Source of the DNA: Chinchilla lanigera
Taxonomy: Eukaryota > Chordata > Mammalia > Rodentia > Chinchillidae
NCBI RefSeq assembly: GCF_000276665.1
Contig: NW_004955434.1
Coordinates: forward strand, 20,867,562-20,931,561
DNA: 64,000 nucleotides
Direction: 5' to 3'
Below the pieces are notes generated by a model. The model saw nothing but the letters and a program-made list of their open reading frames with translations, did not search any database and had not been told where the DNA came from. The position numbers were made by a program, and so were the translations under genes. This document shows positions 12,075 to 21,659 of this stretch, piece after piece (within the stretch, counting starts at the first letter, position 1; each line of letters starts with the position of its first letter).

Positions 12075-12240
12075 AAAGAGCGTGAGCTTATGAACCAGAC
12101 ACACTTAAAGTTTTCAACACTGGTATTTTGGAGCTGTATGAGTTTAGTGAACATCTGAGTCTCCCTCATCATCTGTAAGCATATAAGGAATCAAATGACA
12201 TTATGCACTCAAAGCACTTAGCAGCAGCTCAACAATACAT
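12075..12240 (+). mobile_element. MIR SINE
   Basis: MIR-like order: GAGCGTGAGCTTATGAACCAG, TGGAGCTGTATGAG, TGAGTCTCCCTCATCATCTG, and a TGCACTCAAAGCACTTAGCA 3' block. Old, diverged copy. Confidence 0.5.
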
Positions 12241-12614
12241 GCATTCCTTCAATTCTCTTTTCTCTTTCTCATTTTAGAATGTAATTATTTTTGTATGAGT
12301 GGCCAGAATCCTGGGATATTTACATCACAAATTATTTAGCAAGTAAAAGATCTGTTTACCAAGGTTATAAAAACAGCTTCAGCTGTGATCTTTTCAACTA
12401 TGACCATCTATTTATATCAAACCAACCACTCTTCTAAAACTGATTTGAGATAGCTTTCATAATATAATATATACAGTAAGCCTGATTAAATAAGAAACAC
12501 AATTTCAAAAGAGAAATAGGACCCAAATACTCTAAGCCAGTTACTGTAACTGAGTACATTCTTCAGCCAGGGAAATTTCTATCACATGTAGCTTCTATTA
12601 TAAGAAGAAGGAGA

Positions 12615-12736
12615 GGGCCTGGGGATTTACCTCAGTGGCACGGCGCCTGCCTGGCAAGCGCAAGATCATGAGTTCGATTCCTGGTACTGGAAAAAAACCA
12701 AACCTCCCCCCACAAAAAAAAAAGAAGAAGAAGAGG
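12615..12736 (+). mobile_element. ID SINE
   Basis: Starts GGGCCTGGGGATTTACCTCA and contains CGCCTGCCTGGCAAGCGCAA, GAGTTCGATTCCTGGTACTG and an AAAACC-type tail. Purine-rich AAGAAGAAGGAGA-like sequence is found on both sides and may be the target-site duplication merged with tail bases. Confidence 0.9.
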
Positions 12737-12984
12737 AGGGTGACAATTCATCAGAAGAAGCAGGTTTTTGCCTGGTGTTCAATTCTGGAGACAATAATGT
12801 TCTTATCAGTGATTTTAATGACACCATTTCAAGGCATTATTGACTTTAACATGCTAATTAAAAATTTCACAGGAGAACCTCATTGAAGTAATCAGACCAG
12901 ACCAATAATCTCTAGAGGGTCTGTCCTGGTCCAGGAGAGTCACTGGCTTCATAACTACCCAAGAGAAGACACAGTCAGAATGGA

Positions 12985-13140
12985 GATTCCCTAGGCTTTG
13001 AAGTGAAACTATCCTAGGTTCAAACCCAAACCAATCCTTGTACTATCTTTGAAGCGCTAGGCATGCTTGCTACCTCACATCATCTGTAAGAAGGGAAAAC
13101 AATACCTTCTCCTCAGAGCATCAGTGAACGACTTAAAGAA
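12985..13140 (+). mobile_element. MIR SINE
   Basis: MIR-like order: GGCTTTGAAGTGAAAC, CCTAGGTTCAAACCC, TTGCTACCTCACATCATCTG and AAGAAGGGAAAACAATACC. Ancient. Confidence 0.5.
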
Positions 13141-13241
13141 GGGAGGGGAGTGGATCTGCCTAGTCTGGGTCCTAGGAGTGCCACAGCACTCGATCTCCAG
13201 CCTACTGTTAGCTCATGACATGAGTTGCACTATTCTTCTTT

Positions 13242-13348
13242 TTTTGTTTGTTTGTTTGTTTTTCATTTTTCTTCCGGTACCAGGAATCGAACTCACGACC
13301 TTGTGCTTCCCAGGCAGGCACTGTGCTGCTGAGCTAAATCCCCAGCAC
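13242..13348 (-). mobile_element. ID SINE with intact target-site duplication
   Basis: Minus-strand ID: a T-rich (A tail) start interrupted by G, then CGGTACCAGGAATCGAACTC, GCTTCCCAGGCAGGCACTGT and GAGCTAAATCCCCAGC. The 14 bp direct repeat CACTATTCTTCTTT flanks it, starting at 13228 and 13349. The plus-strand 107-residue frame over this area is not a gene. Confidence 0.93.
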
Positions 13349-13419
13349 CACTATTCTTCTTTTGGAGAGCTTGCCACAGAGAGGCTTTGAGTCACCTCCT
13401 TCGAACTGCTTGTGCACAT

Positions 13420-13420
13420 G

Positions 13421-13455
<35 letters not shown>
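13420..13455. repeat. (CA)n microsatellite
   Basis: Pure CA run after a GCACATGCACG lead-in. Confidence 0.95.
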
Positions 13456-13456
<1 letters not shown>

Positions 13457-13459
13457 AGA

Positions 13460-15483
13460 GACTGGTCTTTATAATACTCCTTTGAGAATCATGAAACAAA
13501 TTTCACCAAAAATTATTTTATCCTACCTTGTTCAAAGTGCTTCTGTTTCTACTTTCATCTTGAAATTATATCCTATATTGTTGACTAGGTTATGAATTTG
13601 AATTTCTTAGATTTAATAGTAGTATTTTATAGTCAGTACTTCATTTTTTGTTTTAATATTTAGCACACTAAAAAGTCATTTTCTAAATAAAACAAACCAT
13701 CTTTTCAATTTCTGCCATTTCTTTCAAATTCTTGTAGTAGACAGAATTACTCTTGTAAAATCAGAATCTGTTATCAATTTAGATCAAGACTTTTCTTTCA
13801 AAAGCTAGCACTTCTACTATAAGAAAAAATAAAAGGAAGACAATTCATCAATGGAGACAGATTTTTGCTTGATATTTAATTTTTGAGAAACAAAAGCTCT
13901 CCTTTGGGTAATTTTCTAAGTGTTCTTTTTATGCTTTGTTTAGAATATTTTTCATTGTCTTCTGACCAGGACAGAGATTCATGCATATCTAAAGTTCTTT
14001 AATAATTGTCCATATATAATGTGTAGTAAAAGCTCATAAATATTTAGACTTTTTAGTAGCCTGAAACTTGAATGCACTATGAAATTATTTCAGTAATTCA
14101 GTGTAATGATAATCAAAGGACTGAAAATAAATCTCTGCTAAAATACATCTTCCCTATATATGGGGCTGCAGTTCTAACTGAAAAGAGGCAATATTTTTCA
14201 GTATTTGTTCTCTGTATTAAATATATCCCTAAAGTTGTTGGTCTAAGACATGCTGCTGCAACAGTGTGAAAAATGTTCAAATAACTGTACAACTCATTTT
14301 GTCCTGGTTCTGTATTTACTAACAAACAACTTACTGAAATTGATTACAAATTGGAAAAACAGTCATTCCAATTTAACAATTAAGTTACCACATGGTGACC
14401 TAACACAGAGGTATTGTGTGGCTTTGGTTATTACAATCAAATTTTCTGAGCAAGGACAACCCTAGAACTGAAGAAAGACAACATATTCTGCTAGGCACTC
14501 CACGTATTGTAAGGGCCATCTCAAGGCAACATTGCTATTGTCTATTCCTATGAAATAAATTTGGCATTTTCCCATTTTATAACCAGATATTTTAAATCAT
14601 CAAAAGTGAAAAATATGAACTGTTTATAGGGCATATTATTCTATTAGATCTGGAAAGTATTTAGAGGTACTGTCATATTTTAAATGTGTTTTTTTCAGTA
14701 TCTTTGGATTTTGTAGCACAGAAGGACAGTTGAAGACACTGGATTTGCCTGGTTTTCATAAAAAAACAAGAGAATTCTGGTCCCTGATTTTCTATATGGA
14801 GAGTTTTCTAATACAGTCATAAGGGAAGTCAATTAACCTCGTATTAATGGGAGGGACTCTTAAGTAAGTCTCTTTTAGGCATAATTTCACAGGAAGATGA
14901 GTAAACATGAGTAAACAAGTTCAGGTTTTATAACATTGTGTAGAGCATAGACTAGAATTTAGCAATTTACCCAAGTTTTATGTCAAAACTTAACGTCATA
15001 TAGTTTCAATAAGTTCTGGTGAAATGTCTAAAGAGTTTATGTTCTAGTAGCTGGTACTAGAAATTAACTTACTGTTGCCTTTAGGAGGTATGTTTTGTCT
15101 GTAAGACAGGCTATAAGAAAATTTAAGTAGTTTTTAAGGATCAAACACAATATGTAAATATTTCCCTTTTAGAAGGAAGTAAAAATTTCCTCTTTTGCCA
15201 CCAGTATCAATTTTTCTACCCAAAGAAGAATTGTCAGCTTTTCATACACAAATAGATCTACCCTGAAGTGGGAAAAATGGTCTCAATTTCAATTTCTCTT
15301 GAAATCCATCAAGAAAAAGACTTAAATATTTCAGTTTTCTACAAAAAGAGTGTAGTAAAATTGCTCTATAATTGTGAGAAAAAAACAGTACAATATTCAG
15401 GAAAACCATTTGCAGAATAAATACCTGTATGTAAAACCAGAAGCACATGGTTTATATTAAATTTTATAGATAATCTACAGATG
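13460..15483. other. Unassigned AT-rich non-coding sequence
   Basis: No repeat family or gene could be recognised on either strand. The frames near 14072-14465 overlap on both strands, end within 75 codons and carry no motif. Confidence 0.45.
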
Positions 15484-15860
15484 TGTTATGGTTTAGATCT
15501 AAAGCGTTCCTGAAAGTCTCATGTGCAAGTGTGGAGGTTTGGATCATGAGAATCCACTGACCAGTTCACATTTAAATATACTATTAGGAGGTGCAGTCTG
15601 GCTAGAGGTAGGTCACTGGGGACACGAGCTACAACGGAGTATTACTGTCCCCTTCTTCCCTTCTCTCTGCTTCCAGGCTGGCATGAGGAAGAAGCTTTTC
15701 TCTACCATGCCTCTCTGCCATGCTGTTTCTGCCATGTTGAGCCAACCAACCATGACTGACACCTCTGAAACTACGAGCACAAGGAAAGCTCTCTTTCTTT
15801 AAGCTGTAGTTGTCAGGTGTTCTGTTCCACCAAAGGGAAAGCGATTATTACAGAAAATTG
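15484..15860 (+). mobile_element. ERVL-MaLR 5' LTR
   Basis: Begins TGTTATGGTTTAGATCTAAA and has the MaLR order: GTCTCATGTGCAAG, a CCATGCCTCTCTGCCATG-like C+T-rich block, TGAAACTACGAGCAC and TCAGGTGTTCTGTTCCA. It is followed directly by MaLR internal sequence (next entry), so this is a 5' LTR, not a solo LTR. Confidence 0.75.
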
Positions 15861-15996
15861 ATACCAGTAATGGAACTGTTGCTGTGCCTATACCCGAGCA
15901 TGTTGAAAAGTGTTTGGAACTGGTTTTCAGGAGGAGTTTGAAAATGTTTGAAGATGTGGGCTGGAGAAACCCTAGATGCTGTAGGAAGAGAAAGAG

Positions 15997-16011
15997 ATAG
16001 GTAGATGATAA

Positions 16012-16065
<54 letters not shown>
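15997..16065. repeat. (GATA)n microsatellite
   Basis: About twelve GATA units after a degenerate start. It lies within the MaLR internal region and generates the long Leu/Ser/Ile/Tyr frames on the minus strand at 15799-16408. Confidence 0.95.
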
Positions 16066-16595
16066 CATTCTGAGCTGAATGCAGAAGACCAGGATGCTGA
16101 CAGGAATGCAGACAGCAAAGGCTAGGTTCAGGAGGCCAGAGTTGGGAACAGGACTCCATTGGCAATGGACTTGATGCCATATGTGTTACACAGTAGCAAA
16201 AATTGTTCACATTTTGTCCATGTCCTAAGACTTTGTACAAGGCTGAATTTAAAGCTAGTAGACTAATTGATCTGGTGGATGAAATTTCAAGCAGCCTAAC
16301 ATTCAAATTGTGGTATGGGTGCTGCTGGCATCTTTTAGCCAGATTTTTAATGATAACCAAAGACAAGAAACAGAGAAGAAAAATTATAAAACTTACAGTT
16401 TTGGCCAAAAGGAATCACATGTAAAGTTGATGCCACCTCCTTTGTATGCTTGCAAAAGAGATTAGCAACTTTTTTTTAAAAAATCAAGTATTTTGTACAG
16501 AGATAAGAAAAAAGATGCCTTAAGGTCATTTCAGAAATGAACAAGACTATATCTATCTACCATTCAAATGTGTTAATGAATTAACCATTCATTTG

Positions 16596-16704
16596 TTTTG
16601 TTTTATTTTGGTTTGGTTTGGTTTTTTTTCCAGTACCGGGAATCAAACTCACAACCTTGCACTTGCCAGGCAGGCGCTGTGCCGCTGAGCTAAATCCTCA
16701 GCCC
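16596..16704 (-). mobile_element. ID SINE inserted in the MaLR relic
   Basis: Minus-strand ID: T-rich tail with GGTTT repeats, CAGTACCGGGAATCAAACTC, TTGCCAGGCAGGCGCTGTG and GAGCTAAATCCTCAGCCC. An exact 14 bp duplication, TAACCATTCATTTG, sits at 16582-16595 and 16705-16718. It is younger than the MaLR element it interrupts. Confidence 0.93.
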
Positions 16705-17169
16705 TAACCATTCATTTGAGAAGAGAAGAAGTACCTGCTCAAGTAGGATCTTCTAGGAAATTGGTTGCCCAGGATTCATTTCACTATATTCAATCATCCA
16801 GATGCTCAGAGATCACTGTAGCCATGGTCCAAGGTGGCCTGGTTACTGTTGCCATTGGTAGCAGACCTTAGCATTTTTCAGATTATTCTGTTTTTGTAAA
16901 GCATACAGAATGCATGTTGTGGGGTCAGGGAGACTTCCACCCAGATTTCAAAGGAAAGCCTGGAAAGCCAGGACAGGAACCCCTGAGAGAACTGTGTGTT
17001 AAACTGTGGGAATGAAGCTGAAGGCACAGTGGAGACCCCACAAAGCCAGAGATGCCAGGAGTGCGGAATGTCTTTCAAGAAGATCTGCAGGCCATAAGCA
17101 GAACCAGCCAAAAATAGAAGTCATGTGTACTGCAACTAACAAGCTAACAAGTTCATTGGAGTAGGACTG

Positions 17170-17480
17170 TGTAATGGTTGATTCTCTGCATCAACTTGAG
17201 AAGTCTAGAAGTTTAACTAAGTGACTCAACAGTTCTACATCCTAGGGTATAGACCACATACAATATAAGGGAGGAAAAGAGGCTTGCTCTCCCCTTTTGC
17301 TCTTGCTTTTGCTGTCTTCCACCACCTTGAACTGTTGTCCTCAGCTGTGCCACCCTGCCTTGCAACCAGCTGATTATTGACCAAAACCTCCACAAACTGT
17401 GAGCTAAATAAAGCTTTCCCTCTTTAACTTTGGGTGTCAGGTATTTTGTCTCATCAATGAGAGAAAAATAACTAAGATAT
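17170..17480 (+). mobile_element. LTR with ERVL-like start and MaLR-like end
   Basis: Opens TGTAATGGTTGATTC and continues GCATCAACTTGAGAAG, like ERVL/MLT2 LTR starts. It ends AACCTCCACAAACTGTGAGC, AAATAAAGCTTTCCC, TGGGTGTCAGGTATTTTGTC and AAAATAACTAAGATA, like the MaLR LTRs at 8.9 and 31.4 kb. It may be the 3' LTR of the relic starting at 15484 or a separate insertion. Confidence 0.6.
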
Positions 17481-17660
17481 ACAGCCAAAATCTTTTCAAA
17501 CTTATATCTCACTACTGTGTACCCTGGATGTCAGATATAGAACTACAGAACTTAATATTTGCCCTGCTGGGTTTGGTCTGATTTTTTTCTGTCCCCCACT
17601 CTTCCCTTTTGGAATGGGAATGTTTGCCCTGTGCCATGGTACCTTGGCATTATACAAATT

Positions 17661-17663
<3 letters not shown>

Positions 17664-17695
<32 letters not shown>
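17664..17695. repeat. (TG)n microsatellite
   Basis: TG run with one TTTG interruption near its start. Confidence 0.92.
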
Positions 17696-17700
<5 letters not shown>

Positions 17701-17857
17701 TCATAGCTAAGAGCTGGTCCTGAGTCTCAGAAGAAACTTTGGACTTGAACTTTTCAGAAATATTGAAACTGTTAAGACACTGGCTACTTTTAGAGCTAGA
17801 CTAAATGCACTTTTTATAATGAGATGAACATGAAGCTTTTAGGGATCAGGGATGGAA

Positions 17858-18237
17858 GGTTATGATTTAGATAGAAACATGCCCCCCAAATCACATGTGT
17901 TCAGAGGTAGGGCATTTGGAAGGTCATTGGATCATGTGGCCAGGGATTCATCCATGGATTAATACGTTCATAGCTGAATGTGTTCTTAGGATACGGGGCC
18001 TGGTTGGAGATGAGTTACTGAGGAAGGGCATAGACTTATCCTCAGTTCATCCCTTCTTCATTCTGTGCTTCCTGGCTGCCGTAGTAAGCAGCTGTCCTCC
18101 CTGTGGTCAGGCTGCTTCTGCCTTGGAGCCAACAAACCATGGACTGGTCCTCTGAAGCTATGAACCCAAACAAACCTCTCCTCCTTTAAACTGTGGGTGT
18201 TTGGTATTTTGTCCCAATAAGGGGAATGACTAATACA
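17858..18237 (+). mobile_element. ERVL-MaLR LTR
   Basis: Starts near GGTTATGATTTAGATAG, then ATCACATGTGTTCAGAGG, AGGTCATTGGATCATGTGG, GGATTAATACGTTCATAGC, GAGCCAACAAACCATGGAC, AACCTCTCCTCCTTTAAAC and GTGTTTGGTATTTTGTCCC, ending GGAATGACTAATACA. This is a complete-looking solo LTR of about 380 bp. The 86-residue frame inside is not a gene. Confidence 0.75.
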
Positions 18238-18464
18238 AAATTTTACTTTATAGAATTTTTAATTTTTAATATAGCCATAAATCTAGTTTTAGAGATAGCA
18301 GAATTGAAGTGACCCTGCCTTCATATTAATGCAAATATTGTGCTATTTGTAGGGCTATTTGTAGGTCTTTGCTTTTTTGGTGAATAAATACAAGATTGTG
18401 CCTACAGGAATGTCCATCTCATTGTACCACACAGGAGCAGAAACACTCTAAGAATTTCTTTTTC

Positions 18465-18860
18465 AGTTTTAGTTCTTTGTTAGTACATGATTGTGTGACA
18501 TAATGACGACATTCCTTTGGGGAGTCTGTGCGTGTATATTACACATCACAATACTTTTTAGCCCCTTTCCCTTTCCTCCCTCCATCTCTTCATACCTTTC
18601 CCATTTGAGAAAGTTCTCCTGACTTCCTATTATTTATATTTATTTTGCTCTTCATTTGTACGTTGGGCTTCTTATATAAGATGAACTGTGGGATATGTAA
18701 GCCTCTCTAATTTATTTCACTTAACACTGTGGTCTCAAAATGCATCCATTTTCCTACAGATGACTCAAGTTTATGCTTGTTTTAGGCAGAGTAGCCTCCA
18801 TTGTGTATAATACTGTAGTTTCTCTATCCATCCATCTGTTGATGGGCACAACACTATCGA
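18465..18860 (-). mobile_element. LINE-1 3' end fragment
   Basis: Reverse complement of an L1 3' end. It shows TTTTAGTTCTTTGTTAGTAC, CATTTGTACGTTGGGC, TTATTTCACTTAACACTG, AATGCATCCATTTTCCTAC and CCATCCATCTGTTGATGGGC. No coding potential remains. Confidence 0.72.
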
Positions 18861-18861
18861 T

Positions 18862-19070
18862 TATATAAGCCTCACTGCATGCCAGACATTGTTACATGTC
18901 TTTTACTTTTATTGACTCATTTTATGAGTAAGTACATCAATTTTTACTCCCATTGTTTCTCTCTATTAATATCCTCCTTTTACTGATGAGGAAACTGAGG
19001 TTATATAGGTAACCCAAGACCAAAAGGCTAGTAAATGGCAAAACCAGGATTTTAATTCAGGGAGAAAATT
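18862..19070 (-). mobile_element. MIR SINE
   Basis: Reverse-strand MIR: CTCACTGCATGCCAGACATT, TTTACTGATGAGGAAACTGA, GGTAACCCAAGACCAAAAG, GCTAGTAAATGGCAAAACC and AGGATTTTAATTCAGGG. One of the clearer MIR copies here. Confidence 0.78.
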
Positions 19071-20059
19071 CTAAAATTTGCTTCATTTTTAACAATTATG
19101 GCATAAACTAAATCTTAGAATCATCACATCATTGGTTTTAGTGTGCTGATAATCACCAGTGCTGCAACTCAGAAAAATAGCTTCCTCAGTGATCTACTGT
19201 GAATATATCTTCAAGGAGCTTCATGTGGATATATAATAATAAAGAGTGGTATAAGCACTAGATACATTATGTAAATTTGGAAATTGGCCAAACTCCTTCC
19301 CAACGAGATAAGGATCCTGGACTCTACCTGTGTTGGGCACTAGCAACTCAGTCAGTAGTGGAGGTGGCAAGCCTGTCCTGGTTTTTATCATGGGGCAAAG
19401 ACGAAGGAATACAAAAGGAGAACTTCTTTAGGGTCCTCAGGAACAATGGAGAAAAACAAACTTTATAGATTACTTTACTACGAGTGCACAGTCTACCGCC
19501 TCACCTGGAAGCTTAATGTTACCTGATTATCAAACGTTTTCCATCACTGGCTTTCTCACCCTGCTGTTTTATAGTTAACAATGTGTTCTTTTCTGGTGTT
19601 TTTAAACCAATTTTCCCATCTTACTCCCAACACAGAGACAATAGTCATCAGCCTGGAACATCAGTGATCAACTGATTTCTGTGTGAGCATCTCCCATGGG
19701 TTCCCTTCCTATCTCAATGCTTTTCATCCTCTTCGCCCAAGCCCTGGCCCTTCCTACTCCCTCCTAGTTCTTCAGAGACTTCATACAGCTTATCATCCTC
19801 TTCCTTGCACCTTCAGTCTCTGATACCTCTTTCACACCAACATTTAAATGTGTTCAAGACACTCCTATTGTTTTCTAAACCCATTCTCCTTCTATCTCAC
19901 GTCCTTTTCAATCCATTTTTCTATCTGTCCTTTCTCTCCATCTTTTTCTATACATCCTTTTCTATCCTTTTCAATCCATTTCTTCCCTTCACATTCAACT
20001 GTCTTCAGAGAATTGTGCTCCCCTACGGCTTCCCCGTTTCCTATTAGTCAGTAGCCTTT

Positions 20060-21115
20060 ACAAACTGGGCCCTAAACCAAAACTTCTAAAGTCCTCCCTG
20101 TGAGATCACTAGTGCATTCCTTCCTGATAAATCCAATGGATACTGCAGAGCTAGTATTATCTCCACTTCACACTTTGATCATTTCCTTCTTAAAATCTCT
20201 CAATGACATCGATGAATAAACAAGTAAATAAGGGGTGCTTCGAGCTTCCCAACATCACAATTCCTTAGATTTTTTCTGTCTTTCTGGTCTTGCTTCTTTC
20301 TCATCTTGTTTTCTGGTATATTTTCTTTGCCCATTCCCCTATGTATTTATTATTCTCGAATCTATATCTTTAATCCAGATAATTATCCTTAGGTACAAAT
20401 CTAAACATGTATGCAATTGTCTCACAAATCTACATAGACTCCAAATCCAGTACAATCCAAATTGAAATTAGTTCTCTTCTTTTTTAAACTCTCCTCCTCT
20501 TCCCATGCTTCCTATAGTCGTATAGGAGGCTCTATGAAATCTGCTTACCTGTCTTTCCATTCTGTTGATGTTTTCCTCAATCCCACCACCACCACTGTCA
20601 TTACCCTTCACCATCTCAACAGGGGACTACTTAGCTACAGTCTTCAAACCAGCCAGCTACACTTCAGCTTTGTCCCAGCACTGCGGCCAGAATGATTTCT
20701 GAAATATAACGCTGGTCACTCCGGTCTCCACTTGAAATAGTTTAGCAGCTCCAACTTCTTCTCAGTGTTCAACGCACATCTCCTATATGATTTGCAAAGG
20801 TGCTCACAGGCTGGTCCTTGCTCATCCCCACTCTTCCATTCTCAGTATGCCAGTCATACTGAAAAATTTTCCAGCCTTGAAAGTTGAATTGTATCTGGGT
20901 TTTTTCTATGTTGCTACTTTTGCTCAATAAATACTCTTCCGCATGGTCTCTACCTTCCTGACTCTCATCTTTCAAATTTCTGACCCCACATTACTTGCTT
21001 TTGCGGATCATTTCCTGATTTTCTTCAGTGAAAATGTACCCCTGACTAGCTCTTTTGATTTCCTGTATCATAGCATTTATCATTCTCTATTGTAACATTA
21101 CATTTAGATAATAAT
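20060..21115 (+). mobile_element. LINE-2 (L2) fragment including 3' end
   Basis: The order follows the L2 3' region: AAATCCAATGGATACTG, TCTCAATCCCACCACC-like C-rich text, GCACTGCGGCCAGAATGATT, TCTGAAATATAACGCTGGTC, GCTCACAGGCTGGTCC, CTCATCCCCACTCTTCC and the terminal CATAGCATTTATCATTCTC. The C+T-rich sequence from about 19690 may be an upstream part of the same copy. The frames in it are broken CR1/L2 reverse-transcriptase relics at best. Confidence 0.62.
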
Positions 21116-21581
21116 TTATAAGTATAGTACTTAATACTTAGTTAAGTAATATAAACTAAAGAATACTTTACAGTCTCTCATTATTTTAGAAATCAACTCA
21201 GTTCTATCTGCCATTGCTCACTTCACAGTATGTCTAAATGATTATAATTTTGTACTATGTCATACTGTAGTTCAGTGGGTCTTAATGAATACATTTTCTC
21301 TGCTATTCATGTAGACATAGAATAAGATAAACAAGAGAAGAAAAAGAAACAAAAAGCTGAACCAACTGTGCATAAAATCAAAGGAATGTGTGGAATGAAA
21401 AACCTGTATGAGGTTTATTTGTTTTTAGGTAAAGTATACATTTTCTTAATGTCCATTTTGTTTTGGTTAATATTTACGGGGCATAAACACAGCATGATGC
21501 CATGCTCTCTCTGTACTGAGCTCTTGAGAATGAAAGATATGTTAAGTAACCAAGTGAACAAATTAAAATTTCACGATGCTT

Positions 21582-21655
21582 GGGGCCGGGGATATAGCTC
21601 AGTGGCACAAGTGCCTGCCTGGTTAAGCACAAGGTCCTGAGTTTGACTCACTACG
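21582..21655 (+). mobile_element. ID SINE, tailless partial copy
   Basis: Starts GGGGCCGGGGATATAGCTCA and runs through CCTGCCTGGTTAAGCACAAG to GAGTTTGACTCACTACGG, then stops. There is no GGTACC end, no A tail and no visible target duplication, so the 3' end was lost or the copy is truncated. Confidence 0.8.
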
Positions 21656-21659
21656 GCTG

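Larger units (their letters stand above)
15861..17169 (+). mobile_element. MaLR internal region (MST/THE1-int-like), broken
   Basis: The stretch follows the MST/THE1 internal order: AACTGGTTTTCAGGAGGAG, GAACAGGACTCCATTGGC, TTCACATTTTGTCCATGTCC, GTGGATGAAATTTCAAGCAGC, ATTCAAATTGTGGTATGGG, then, after an ID insertion, ACCCAGATTTCAAAGGAAAG, CTGGAAAGCCAGGACAGG and CAGTGGAGACCCCACAAAGC. MaLR internal regions are gag-like relics without a functional product. The 73-residue frame at 16203-16424 is a remnant only. A GATA tract has expanded inside it. Confidence 0.68.

Noticed and set aside
15799..16408. Long minus-strand frames (89 and 186 codons) with Ile-Tyr-Leu-Ser repeats
   Set aside because: They are translations of the GATA microsatellite and flanking MaLR sequence, with no start context or domain.
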